This document shows positions 36,867 through 45,981 of a DNA stretch of 64,000 bases, piece after piece. Numbering within the stretch: the first letter of the stretch is position 1; each line of letters opens with the position of its first letter. The translations under genes and the position numbers were made by a program. Where the stretch lies: assembly GCF_000424005.1 (NCBI RefSeq), contig NZ_AUJB01000017.1:1-64000 (forward strand), in the 5' to 3' direction. The stretch is from Pseudobutyrivibrio ruminis CF1b (GTDB taxonomy: Bacteria; Bacillota; Clostridia; Lachnospirales; Lachnospiraceae). The notes beneath the pieces are model-generated. The model had not been told where the DNA came from. It did not search any database and saw only the letters and a program-made list of their open reading frames with translations.

Positions 36867-37730
36867 TTAAGCCTTACCTACTGAACCGAAAAGTTCCATT
36901 TTCTCTTTAACTGTAGCCTTGATAGCCTCTGTACCAGGAGCAAGAAGCTTACGTGGGTCAAATCCCTTACCCTCAAGGTCCTTACCAGCCTCTACATACT
37001 TACGTGTAGCATCAGCGAATGAAAGCTGGCACTCTGTGTTAACGTTGATCTTAGAAACGCCAAGCTCGATTGCCTTCTTAATCATATCAGCTGGGATACC
37101 TGTACCACCGTGAAGAACGAGTGGCATAGCACCTGTCTTCTGCTGGATAGCATCAAGTGTCTCGAATGAAAGACCAGCCCAGTTCTCTGGGTACTTGCCG
37201 TGGATGTTACCAATACCAGCTGCAAGCATATCAACGCCAAGGTCAGCGATTGTCTTGCACTCTTCTGGATCAGCACACTCACCCATACCTACAACGCCGT
37301 CTTCCTCACCACCGATTGAACCAACTTCGCACTCGATAGAAAGGCCAAGACCATGAGCTACATTAACGAGCTCCTGAGACTTTGCAAGGTTCTCCTCGAA
37401 TGGATAGTGTGAACCATCGAACATGATAGATGTGAAACCAGCCTTAATGCACTTGTAGCATCCTTCGTATGTACCGTGATCAAGGTGAAGAGCAACAGGA
37501 ACTGTAATACCAAGCTCCTCATCCATAGCCTTAACCATAGCTGCAACTGTTTTGAAACCAGTCATGTACTTACCAGCTCCCTCAGAAACACCAAGAATTA
37601 CAGGTGAGTTGAGCTCCTGTGCTGTAAGAAGAATGGCCTTTGTCCACTCAAGATTGTTAATGTTGAACTGACCAACTGCATAGTGGCCTGCTTTTGCCTT
37701 ATCAAGCATTTCTTTTGCAGAAACTAACAT
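36867..37730 (-). CDS. fba: Class II fructose-1,6-bisphosphate aldolase
   Basis: 287 aa zinc-dependent aldolase of glycolysis and gluconeogenesis. Signature ALHLDHGTYEGCYKCIKAGF (His82, Asp84, His85), then FDGSHYPFEEN, and C-terminal VLHGGTGIPADMI and KINVNTECQL with the second zinc His. Normal length. Single-gene unit with an SD (GGAGG) in front of the ATG. Confidence 0.96.
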   Translation of the reverse strand: MLVSAKEMLDKAKAGHYAVGQFNINNLEWTKAILLTAQELNSPVILGVSEGAGKYMTGFKTVAAMVKAMDEELGITVPVALHLDHGTYEGCYKCIKAGFTSIMFDGSHYPFEENLAKSQELVNVAHGLGLSIECEVGSIGGEEDGVVGMGECADPEECKTIADLGVDMLAAGIGNIHGKYPENWAGLSFETLDAIQQKTGAMPLVLHGGTGIPADMIKKAIELGVSKINVNTECQLSFADATRKYVEAGKDLEGKGFDPRKLLAPGTEAIKATVKEKMELFGSVGKA

Positions 37731-37803
37731 AAAATTATTCCTCCATATTTTCGTTTTAGGCTTTTTACCCTATCTAAACGAAATTTTAGCATAAGCTAAA
37801 TTT

Positions 37804-38697
37804 CTATTCAATAGCTATTTCCACAGCGTGGCTCTCATCCTTGATAACAACCACGTCATGCTTTCCTCCAAATTCTCCATCTAAAGTCCATGGAACAACA
37901 TCTGTACTGAGGAATTTAACCTCCTCTGTCTGGAATGAATATACCATGTCGGAATCTGGAATAATACCAGTCATGAAGCCAAGAATCTCATTAAGCTCGA
38001 TAGGATTACGTGGCATTTTAATAAGAGTAACCTCAAATACACCATCATTTAATCCAATATCGCCACGAATGATGCCCTGGAATCCTCCAACTGATTTAGA
38101 ATTGGTAATCATTCCATAGATAAACTCGTCGTATACCACATTTCCATCGTATTCAACCTGCATTCTGAATGATGGAATGTCTCTGAGCTGCTTGGCTCCT
38201 TCTATAATATATGCTGCATGTCCTAGAATATTCTTCATGTCCTGTGGTGTAGCATAAGAAACTTCTGTAAATAAACCAAATGCAGCCACATAAACGAATG
38301 AATCTGAATTGAAACGACCTATGTCACATGGGAATAGGTTGTCAGAAACACTCATACGCGCTGCATTTAACATGTTCTTATCTATACCGAGAGAGTTTCC
38401 GAAGTCATTAGTAGAGCCTGCCGGAATATATCCGATAGGCTTTCTCTGAGATGGTTCCAATTTCATCATGCCGGTAACCACTTCATCAAGTGTACCGTCA
38501 CCACCTGAACACACGATTCTGTCGAAATTCTCTGCCTGTGCAATTGTCTGATCTGTAGCATCACCACCAGCCTGAGTAATATGAACACTCACCTGATAGC
38601 CTGCCTTGATCATAATATCTAAGATGTCAGCCAGATGTTCTTTTATCTGCCCCTTGCCTGAGCGAGGGTTTACTATAAATAATAATCTTTTTGACAT
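37804..38697 (-). CDS. YegS/diacylglycerol kinase family lipid kinase
   Basis: 297 aa cytoplasmic or peripheral kinase. Phosphate-binding CSGGDGTLDEVVTG (68-81) and IPAGSTNDFGNSL are diagnostic of the DAGK catalytic domain. Substrate probably a lipid such as diacylglycerol. It follows the Crh-like gene by 22 bp and may be co-transcribed. An imperfect inverted repeat (TTTAGC / GCTAAA) follows the stop. Confidence 0.88.
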   Translation of the reverse strand: MSKRLLFIVNPRSGKGQIKEHLADILDIMIKAGYQVSVHITQAGGDATDQTIAQAENFDRIVCSGGDGTLDEVVTGMMKLEPSQRKPIGYIPAGSTNDFGNSLGIDKNMLNAARMSVSDNLFPCDIGRFNSDSFVYVAAFGLFTEVSYATPQDMKNILGHAAYIIEGAKQLRDIPSFRMQVEYDGNVVYDEFIYGMITNSKSVGGFQGIIRGDIGLNDGVFEVTLIKMPRNPIELNEILGFMTGIIPDSDMVYSFQTEEVKFLSTDVVPWTLDGEFGGKHDVVVIKDESHAVEIAIE

Positions 38698-38719
38698 ATA
38701 TCCCTCTAATTTAATTTAC

Positions 38720-38968
38720 TTATTTTGTAAGGAAATCAGAAAGCTCAGCTACTGCTTTTTCTTCATCATCACCTGCTGCATCAATAACAACGCGTGAACC
38801 TGAAGACAATACCAAACTCATCATTCCCATAATGCTCTTTGCGTTAACCTTTTTCTCATCCATTTCAAAATAAATGGAACTAGAAAATCTATTTGCCAAC
38901 TGAACTAAATGGGCTATAGGTGTAGCTTCCATTGAATTTGACATCTGAATAGTAACTTCTTTTTGCAT
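38720..38968 (-). CDS. HPr-like protein, Crh type (catalytic His replaced)
   Basis: 82 aa, full length for the HPr fold. HPr normally has the phosphoacceptor His15 in GLHARPA; here the aligned stretch is SMEATPIA with Glu14 at the His position and Thr16 at the neighbouring Arg. The regulatory Ser is kept in NAKSIMGMM (Ser45, equivalent to HPr Ser46), and the following segment resembles B. subtilis Crh. Therefore it cannot carry PTS phosphate but could be a substrate of HprK (encoded at 43134-44072) and a CcpA corepressor. It lies directly after whiA, the position of crh in B. subtilis. The classification is inference from sequence and neighbourhood. Confidence 0.88.
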   Translation of the reverse strand: MQKEVTIQMSNSMEATPIAHLVQLANRFSSSIYFEMDEKKVNAKSIMGMMSLVLSSGSRVVIDAAGDDEEKAVAELSDFLTK

Positions 38969-39009
38969 GACGTCCTCCTGAATTTCTAATAAAACCTAAT
39001 GCCGGCTGA

Positions 39010-39852
39010 TTATAATTCCTTTGCTATTGCAGCCAGCTTTTTAAACCGATGGTTAACTCCTGATTTTCCGATAGGTGGCTCCAGCAACTGCCCTAAGTCA
39101 GCCAGTGGCGTGTCTGGATAAGCCAATCTCAAATTGGCGATCTCCTGCAGCTGCTCCGGAAGATTTTCCAATCCTATCTTTTCATTGATAAGATTGATTT
39201 CTTCAATTTGACGAACTGCCGCACTAACCGTCTTTCCTATATTAGCTGTTTCGCAGTTTACCTTTCGGTTTATTGTGCCCCTGACTTCCTTAACCACACG
39301 GATGTTTTCCAAATCCATAACAGAATGAGCTGCTTCCATAACACGAAGTATCTCAACTATCTGCGCACCATCTTTGATGTAAAGCACATGTTTACCTGTG
39401 CGCTCTACAATCTTGGCCTCAACATCAAATGCCTTCATCGCCTTCTGAAGCAACTTGGCCTGCTGAGGAATGTTACACACTATTTCATAATGATAACCTT
39501 TGTTTGGATCTGATATAGAACCCGCTGCCAGAAATGCTCCTCTAATGAATGCTCTCTTACAACATGGCTGCTGAATGATAATTTCATCAACCAACTGTCC
39601 ATCCTTAGAAAGCTTCAACATTTTTTGCGTGTCAAAAAAAACATCGTCGGAAATCACGATGGCATCTTTCCCTATATTACATGCATTATTTAATAAAGTA
39701 AAGACTTTTCTATTTAAATGGTCCTCAGATTTTTCTCTGAAGCTGTCGAGCCCTTGTAACATAAGGACTCCGGCAAGCTCAGCAACCACACAATGTCGGC
39801 TCTTCGGAACAACCAAAATAAGCTCTTCTTTTACACTCTTCGAAAATGACAA
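39010..39852 (-). CDS. whiA: DNA-binding protein WhiA
   Basis: 280 aa. Degenerate LAGLIDADG homing endonuclease fold N-terminally (VVAELAGVLMLQG, then RAFIRGAFLAAGSISDP) and a C-terminal HTH (ADLGQLLEPPIGKSGVNHRFKKLAAIA). Family proteins of about 310 aa influence cell division and chromosome segregation; this one is slightly short, with no clear gap. Adjacent to rapZ (1 bp apart) and the crh-like gene. Confidence 0.95.
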   Translation of the reverse strand: MSFSKSVKEELILVVPKSRHCVVAELAGVLMLQGLDSFREKSEDHLNRKVFTLLNNACNIGKDAIVISDDVFFDTQKMLKLSKDGQLVDEIIIQQPCCKRAFIRGAFLAAGSISDPNKGYHYEIVCNIPQQAKLLQKAMKAFDVEAKIVERTGKHVLYIKDGAQIVEILRVMEAAHSVMDLENIRVVKEVRGTINRKVNCETANIGKTVSAAVRQIEEINLINEKIGLENLPEQLQEIANLRLAYPDTPLADLGQLLEPPIGKSGVNHRFKKLAAIAKEL

Positions 39853-40725
39853 TTATTTCCCTCTCAAAGCATCTTTTCCAATATCACGATGCTCAATTTT
39901 AAGTCCGTAAGACTCATCTCCATTTAATGCTTCAAATATCTCATCTGCAAGACATACTGAACGATGCTTTCCGCCTGTACATCCCACAGCAATAACCAAC
40001 TGATTCTTTCCTTCATTAATGTAGTTTGGAATCAAAAACTTAATAAGGTCAGTAGTCTTTTCCAGGAAGATTTGAGCCTCATCATATTTTAATACAAAAT
40101 CTTTGATAGGCTGATCGTTTCCCGTAAATGGGCGAAGCTCAGTATCATAATAAGGATTAGGAAGAAATCTTACATCAAAGACGAGATCCGCATCCTCTGG
40201 AATACCATACTTGAAACCGAATGAGATAATTGTAACGAAAAGACTCTTGTAATCCACGTCATCGACAAAAATCTTTTCAAGCTCCAGCTTCAACTCTCTT
40301 GTAAGCAGGTGAGTGGTGTCAATAACATAGTCAGCCTCTTCTCTAAGGAAACCGATGGATTTTCTCTCTTCTTTGATACCTGCTGCAATTCTCTCTCGAC
40401 CTGATAATGGATGATTTCTTCTAGTCTCCTTATATCTTTTTATAAGGACATCATCCTCAGCATCGAGAAATAGTATATTAAATGGCTTCTGATCGTTGTC
40501 TAATTCCTGCAGGATGTCAGGCAAAAGCTTCATGGCATTGCCATTACGTACATCAATTCCTACTACAATTTTTTTATCAAAGGAACCATTGTCAGCCAAT
40601 TCCACTACGCTCTTAAGTAATTGTACAGGCAAATTATCCACACAATAATAGCCCATATCCTCAAGCATTTTAAATGCTGTATTTTTACCTGACCCGGACA
40701 TTCCGGTAAGAATTAGTAGCTTCAA
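39853..40725 (-). CDS. rapZ: RNase adapter protein RapZ/YvcJ
   Basis: 290 aa nucleotide-binding protein of the UPF0042 family. The Walker A is GMSGSGKNTAF (8-18): Asn15 takes the place where Ser or Thr usually binds Mg2+, with Thr16 next. Other signatures are YYCVDNLPVQLL, FLDAEDDVLIKRYKETRRNHPL, and C-terminal IAVGCTGGKHRSV (250s), which contains the RNA-binding/tyrosine-phosphatase-like loop. In B. subtilis the gene neighbours yvcK, whiA and crh; yvcK is absent here. It overlaps murB by 4 bp. Confidence 0.92.
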   Translation of the reverse strand: MKLLILTGMSGSGKNTAFKMLEDMGYYCVDNLPVQLLKSVVELADNGSFDKKIVVGIDVRNGNAMKLLPDILQELDNDQKPFNILFLDAEDDVLIKRYKETRRNHPLSGRERIAAGIKEERKSIGFLREEADYVIDTTHLLTRELKLELEKIFVDDVDYKSLFVTIISFGFKYGIPEDADLVFDVRFLPNPYYDTELRPFTGNDQPIKDFVLKYDEAQIFLEKTTDLIKFLIPNYINEGKNQLVIAVGCTGGKHRSVCLADEIFEALNGDESYGLKIEHRDIGKDALRGK

Positions 40726-41657
40726 TTGACGTTCCTCCCGATAATTCTAACCTCTGGAGTAAGGTGTACTCCAAACTTTTCATATACTTTCTCGTCCACA
40801 TCCTTCATGAGCTTTAATACATCTGAAGCTGTGGCATCTGATTTATTAATGACGAAGCCACAATGTTTCTCTGAAACCTGTGCGCCTCCTACAGTATAGC
40901 CTCTAAGGCCCGTATCATCAATAAGTTTCCCTGCAAAATATCCCTCAGGGCGCTTAAATGTAGAACCTGCACTTGGGAAATTAAGTGGCTGCTTGTCGAT
41001 GCGTTTCTGTCTGATATCATCGATTGTAGCTTTAATTTCCTCAACATTGCCTGCTGCAAGCTGGATTTTTGCACTGAGGACAAATCCTGTATTTTCCATA
41101 AGAGCAGAATGTCTGTAGGATAAATCAAGTTTATCAACAGAAACCTCTTCAACCGCTCCATCAGCCTTTAAAATCTGAACAGATGTGATAACATCCTTCA
41201 TCTCTCCGCCGTAGGCACCAGCATTCATATAAACTGCACCACCGATGGTTCCAGGGATTCCTGAAGCAAACTCAAGACCTGTAAGGCCTGCATCTGCTGC
41301 TCTGTTGGCTACAGATGAAAGCATTGCACCTGCATCTGCTGTAACGGTTTGGTTAGCCTCATCAATGATTATTTCTGACATAGCCTTTCCGATAGCTACA
41401 ACCACCCCTTCTATTCCATCATCTGAAACCAGAAGATTGCTTCCATTTCCGATTACCATAAATGGTACATCTGCTTCTTTCAGGAAAGCAATAAGAGGAA
41501 CCACCTGAGAAACAGATGGCTCCACATAAATGTCTGCAGGGCCGCCAATCCTGAAGGTGGTGTGCTTCTTCATTGGCTCATCAAGAATGAAGTCCACCTC
41601 AGGAAAACGCTTCTGCAGCTCATTATAAAAATCTTTTTTAGAAAAACTGTTATGCAT
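40722..41657 (-). CDS. murB: UDP-N-acetylenolpyruvoylglucosamine reductase
   Basis: 311 aa flavoprotein of peptidoglycan precursor synthesis. FAD-binding VIGNGSNLLVSDDG, SGIPGTIGGAVYMNAGAYGGE, and active-site regions including YRHSAL and PSAGSTFKRP. Length fits the short type II MurB. It sits where yvcK lies in Bacillus, between the aminopeptidase and rapZ. Confidence 0.96.
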   Translation of the reverse strand: MHNSFSKKDFYNELQKRFPEVDFILDEPMKKHTTFRIGGPADIYVEPSVSQVVPLIAFLKEADVPFMVIGNGSNLLVSDDGIEGVVVAIGKAMSEIIIDEANQTVTADAGAMLSSVANRAADAGLTGLEFASGIPGTIGGAVYMNAGAYGGEMKDVITSVQILKADGAVEEVSVDKLDLSYRHSALMENTGFVLSAKIQLAAGNVEEIKATIDDIRQKRIDKQPLNFPSAGSTFKRPEGYFAGKLIDDTGLRGYTVGGAQVSEKHCGFVINKSDATASDVLKLMKDVDEKVYEKFGVHLTPEVRIIGRNVN

Positions 41658-43047
41658 ACTTAATAAATGCCTCGTATCCTAATAAAGCTTCGTATAAATC
41701 AACCTTTGAGATAATCTCACATGGTGCATGCATTGAAAGTACTGCAACACCTGAATCGATTACCTGCATGTTGTAGTTACCCATGATGTAAGCGATTGTT
41801 CCGCCGCCACCCTGGTCTACCTTACCAAGCTCTGCTGTCTGCCAGCAAACCTTATCCTTATCCATGATTGCTCTAACCTCTCCAACATACTCTGCCGAAG
41901 CATCGTTTGAACCGCTCTTTCCTCTGGCGCCTGTGTACTTGTTGAATACAAGACCGCGTCCAAGGTAAGCTGCATTGTTCTTCTCAAATGCTGAAGCATA
42001 GTTTGGATCAAATGCTGCAGATACATCAGATGAAAGTACCTTGCAGTTTGTAAGAGCTCTTCTAAGCTTAAGCTCTGAGTAGTCTCCCATAAGGTTAAAT
42101 ACCTCTGCAAGTGTGTTCTCAAAGAACTTAGACTGCATACCTGTTGCACCTACTGAACCAATCTCTTCCTTATCAACAAGAAGTGCGCAGGCTGTCTTCT
42201 TAAGCTTCTTTGTAGTATTAAGAAGTGCCATGAATGATGGGTAAGCACATACTCTGTCGTCATGACCATAGCCTAAAATCATTGAACGGTCAAAACCGAA
42301 ATCTCTTGCCTCACCAGCTGGAACAACTTCGATTTCTGCTGAAATGAAATCTTCCTCTTCAATATCGTACTTTTCCTTGAGAAGCTTAAGTACATTCTTC
42401 TTAACAGATTCCTTTTCCTTCTCACCCTTCTTGTCGAAGCCTGGGATGCTGCCGATGATTACGTTAAGATCTTCACCCTCAACTACCTTGGCACCCTTCT
42501 TGTCCATCTGGTCTGCTGCAAGGTGAATAAGAAGATCTGATATACCAAATACAGGATCTGTAGGGTCCTCACCTACATTTACCTTTACAACCTCACCATT
42601 CTTCTTAACAAGAACACCGTGAAGAGCAAGTGGAATAGTAACCCACTGGTATTTCTTGATACCACCATAGTAGTGTGTATCTAAGATCGCCATATCTGAA
42701 TCTTCGTATAATGGATTCTGCTTTAAGTCCATACGAGGGCTATCAATATGTGCTCCAAGGATATTAAGACCGTTCTCAAGAGACTCTGAGCCGATGTTGA
42801 ATACTGCCATCATCTTGCCCTTGTTTACAGCGTAAACCTTGTCTCCAGCCTTAAGCTTTGTATTCTTTGCAATGGCATCCTCAAGATTAATATATCCAGC
42901 TGCCTCTGCCTTTTCTACAAAGAAATCAATACATTCTCTCTCTGTCTTGCACTGTGAAAGGAACTTTCTGTAGTCCTCACCAAATGCCATAACCTTCTTT
43001 AAATCTTTTTCTGAAGTATACTTACTCCATGCGTTAATGCGTTCCAT
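41650..43047 (-). CDS. apeB: M18 family zinc aminopeptidase
   Basis: 465 aa. Typical motifs of M18 (aspartyl/aminopeptidase I): NILGAHIDSPRMDL with the first zinc-binding His and Asp, LGYGHDDRVCAYPS, and DKEEIGSVGATGMQS with catalytic Glu-Glu. Cytoplasmic peptide turnover. It overlaps murB by 8 bp. Confidence 0.93.
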   Translation of the reverse strand: MERINAWSKYTSEKDLKKVMAFGEDYRKFLSQCKTERECIDFFVEKAEAAGYINLEDAIAKNTKLKAGDKVYAVNKGKMMAVFNIGSESLENGLNILGAHIDSPRMDLKQNPLYEDSDMAILDTHYYGGIKKYQWVTIPLALHGVLVKKNGEVVKVNVGEDPTDPVFGISDLLIHLAADQMDKKGAKVVEGEDLNVIIGSIPGFDKKGEKEKESVKKNVLKLLKEKYDIEEEDFISAEIEVVPAGEARDFGFDRSMILGYGHDDRVCAYPSFMALLNTTKKLKKTACALLVDKEEIGSVGATGMQSKFFENTLAEVFNLMGDYSELKLRRALTNCKVLSSDVSAAFDPNYASAFEKNNAAYLGRGLVFNKYTGARGKSGSNDASAEYVGEVRAIMDKDKVCWQTAELGKVDQGGGGTIAYIMGNYNMQVIDSGVAVLSMHAPCEIISKVDLYEALLGYEAFIKYA

Positions 43048-43133
43048 TTTTTTTAATAACTCCTACTTCTAAATAAATATTACTTATATATACTCAATCA
43101 CCCTAATTTAATATTTAGGCAATTGTAATTATC

Positions 43134-44072
43134 TTACTGCTGCTCTCCTGCAATATTGTTCTGAACTCTGCGGTAAAGCTCTTCTGCTGCGTTGTAACCC
43201 ATCTTTTTCTGACGATGGTTAACAGCTGCTGCCTCACAGATAATTGCAAGATTTCGACCTGGTCTGATTGGAAGTGAATGACATGTAACATCAATACCAA
43301 GAATGTTCATGTACTCATCTGTCATACCAAGACGGTCATATTCCTTTTCCTTGCTCCAATCTTCAAGCTTAATAACAAGGTCGATTCTCTGCTCATCCTT
43401 AACAGCCTCAACACCGTAAAGAGATTTAACATCGATGATACCGATGCCTCTAAGCTCGATTAAGTACTGAGTGATAGATGGAGCGCGACCATATAATCTC
43501 TCGTTGTTAGGGCGACGAATCTCAACCACATCATCAGATACAAGTCTGTGACCACGTCTGATAAGCTCAAGCGCTGCCTCTGACTTACCAATACCAGACT
43601 CGCCTGTTATAAGAAGACCTTCGCCATATACATCAACCAATACACCATGAATAGTAGTGTATGGAGCAAAGTCCTTATTTAATGAGAAGATAAGTGCCGA
43701 CATAAATTCTGATGTAGCACGGTCTGTTCCAAGGATTGGAACATTTGCCTTAACAGCTGCCTTTAAAAGAACATCTGCCGGCTTTTCTCCTCTACAGAAA
43801 ATGATACAAGGAATATCATATGAGAAAAGCTTGGCAAAGCTCTCTGCCTTTTCCTCATCAGTCTTCTTTGCTATATATGCAGCCTCAACATTACCAATAA
43901 CCTGAATACGGCTTGGCTCAAAATGCTCATAGAATCCATGAAGCTGAAGAGCTGGTCTGTTGACATCGGAACAAGTAACCTTTACCTCCCCCAAGTTCAA
44001 TTCAGGTGTGTAATTTGTAAGATTAAATCTTTCCTGGACAGTAGCCACTGTAACAAATTTGTTTGCTGCCAT
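43134..44072 (-). CDS. hprK: HPr kinase/phosphorylase
   Basis: 312 aa bifunctional regulator of carbon catabolite repression. Walker A GESGIGKS (157-164) followed by EAALELIRRGHRLVSDDVVEI, the HprK signature LEIRGIGI-like segment (LIELRGIGIIDV), and C-terminal RPGRNLAIICEAAAVNHR. It phosphorylates the regulatory Ser of HPr. The only HPr-like protein in the window is Crh-type, so the PTS HPr must be elsewhere. It stands about 85 bp upstream of the aminopeptidase. Confidence 0.96.
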   Translation of the reverse strand: MAANKFVTVATVQERFNLTNYTPELNLGEVKVTCSDVNRPALQLHGFYEHFEPSRIQVIGNVEAAYIAKKTDEEKAESFAKLFSYDIPCIIFCRGEKPADVLLKAAVKANVPILGTDRATSEFMSALIFSLNKDFAPYTTIHGVLVDVYGEGLLITGESGIGKSEAALELIRRGHRLVSDDVVEIRRPNNERLYGRAPSITQYLIELRGIGIIDVKSLYGVEAVKDEQRIDLVIKLEDWSKEKEYDRLGMTDEYMNILGIDVTCHSLPIRPGRNLAIICEAAAVNHRQKKMGYNAAEELYRRVQNNIAGEQQ

Positions 44073-44127
44073 AAAATTCCCTCCATTATAAAAGATATCG
44101 CTTTATATATGATATATCATTTTTTAA

Positions 44128-45978
44128 TTAATTCATAGGGTGAAAGTAATTGAAAACGTTGGTTGCAGCCTCCTGATTCATTCCATCTGTAGCTACCAGT
44201 TCTTCAATTGTAGCCTCCGCCATTTTCTCTGCTGACACAAATCTCTTCATGAGAGCTTTTCTTCGTTTTGGTCCAATTCCAGGAATGTCATCTAAGAAAC
44301 TGTGAACCTGCCCCTTGCTACGAAGACTTCGGTGATATTCAATGGCAAATCTATGGGCCTCATCCTGTAATCTTGTGATAAGCTTAAAGCCCTCAGAGTG
44401 GGTGTCGATAGGAAGTTCCTGGTCTCTGAAATAAAGACCTCTGGTCCTATGGTGATCATCCTTTACCATTCCGGCTATAGGAATGTGGAGCCCTAGTTCG
44501 GCAAGCACCTGCTCTGCAATATGCACCTGTCCTTTACCACCATCCATCATGATTATATCAGGGAATTTTGTAAAACTGTCCTCTATGACTCCACCGTTTT
44601 CTTCCAACTCCTCTAATCCGTGCGAAAAACGGCGTTTAAGAACTTCATACATGGATGCGTAATCATTCGGACCCTCAACAGTTTTTATTTTGAATTTGCG
44701 GTAATCTGAGCGTTTTGGCTTACCTTTTTCAAAGACTACCATGGAACCTACTGACTGGAATCCAGAAATATTGGAAATATCGAAGGCTTCCATTCGGCTG
44801 GCATTTTCCAAACCAAGAAGTGAAGATATCTCCTTCATGGCTCCAATGGTACGGCCCTCTTCTTTCTTAATCTTTTCTCTATCCTGATCAAGCACCATCT
44901 GGGCATTCTTGGCTGCCAGCTCCACCAGCTTTTCCTTTGCTCCTCGCTTAGGAGTTCTAAGGTACACTCGCGCGCCCTTTTTATTTGTAAGCCATGTCTC
45001 TATCAGCTCAGCTTCCTCTAAATCATACTGAACAAAAATTTCCCTTGGCACAAATGGAGTGCCAGTATAATAATCTTCCAGGAAATACTGTAATAATTCC
45101 TCGTCAGTATCGTCCACCCGAACATTTATAAAGAAATGCTCGCGGCCAATCATCTTGCCACCGCGGATAAAGAATACCTGCACAACAGCATCCTCGGTAG
45201 CTTTTGCCATGGCAATAATGTCTCTGTCTTCACCATCAAGCTGTGTAGCCTTCTGTCTGCCGGCGCAGGCTTTTACTGATTCGATTAAATCACGATAAAG
45301 TGCAGCCTTTTCAAAATCCATCTCCTCTGAAGCGGCAAACATTTTTGCTTCCAAATCTTTAAGTGTATCGAAGTAATCTCCATTTAAAAACTCGATTACC
45401 TTATCAACATTTTTCCGATATTCATCCTTATCAACATTTCCCTGACATGGACCAAGACACTGCCCAATATGGTAATTCAGGCATGGTCTGTTCTTGCCAA
45501 AGTTCTCTGGCAACTTCTGATTGCAGGTACGAATCTTATATAATTTCTGTACTAAATCAATTGTGTCGTGAACTGCTCCCGCTGAAGTGAAAGGGCCAAA
45601 GAATTTGCTTCCATTCTTTTTAAGTCTACGGGAAAAAAGAACCCTCGGATAAGCTTCAGTGAGGGTAACTTCGATGTAAGGATAGGTCTTATCGTCTCGA
45701 AGCATTGTGTTGTACTTTGGACGATATTCCTTTATTAGATTGCACTCTAAAATGAGGGCTTCCATTTCGGAATCAGTAACAATGAATTCAAAATAATCGA
45801 TATTCTGAACCATTTGCTTTTTCTTTAGGCCCTCATCGTGACTAGGCTGAAAGTATTGACGGACTCTGTTACGAAGCGACAAAGCTTTGCCCACGTAAAT
45901 AATCTCATCATTTTTTCCGTGCATTAGATAAACTCCCGGTTGGTCCGGGAGTTTACTTAAGTCTTGTTCTGTTACCAT
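44128..45978 (-). CDS. uvrC: Excinuclease ABC subunit C
   Basis: 616 aa. N-terminal GIY-YIG domain ([19 protein letters not shown]), Cys-rich segment near 170 ([19 protein letters not shown]), UVR/UvrB-interaction motif near 200-235, RNase H-like endonuclease domain with FDISNISG and MDGGKGQV, and C-terminal helix-hairpin-helix [17 protein letters not shown]. Makes both incisions in nucleotide excision repair. Four bases separate it from ftsH upstream, so the two are likely co-transcribed. Confidence 0.97.
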   Translation of the reverse strand: MVTEQDLSKLPDQPGVYLMHGKNDEIIYVGKALSLRNRVRQYFQPSHDEGLKKKQMVQNIDYFEFIVTDSEMEALILECNLIKEYRPKYNTMLRDDKTYPYIEVTLTEAYPRVLFSRRLKKNGSKFFGPFTSAGAVHDTIDLVQKLYKIRTCNQKLPENFGKNRPCLNYHIGQCLGPCQGNVDKDEYRKNVDKVIEFLNGDYFDTLKDLEAKMFAASEEMDFEKAALYRDLIESVKACAGRQKATQLDGEDRDIIAMAKATEDAVVQVFFIRGGKMIGREHFFINVRVDDTDEELLQYFLEDYYTGTPFVPREIFVQYDLEEAELIETWLTNKKGARVYLRTPKRGAKEKLVELAAKNAQMVLDQDREKIKKEEGRTIGAMKEISSLLGLENASRMEAFDISNISGFQSVGSMVVFEKGKPKRSDYRKFKIKTVEGPNDYASMYEVLKRRFSHGLEELEENGGVIEDSFTKFPDIIMMDGGKGQVHIAEQVLAELGLHIPIAGMVKDDHHRTRGLYFRDQELPIDTHSEGFKLITRLQDEAHRFAIEYHRSLRSKGQVHSFLDDIPGIGPKRRKALMKRFVSAEKMAEATIEELVATDGMNQEAATNVFNYFHPMN

Positions 45979-45981
45979 AAA

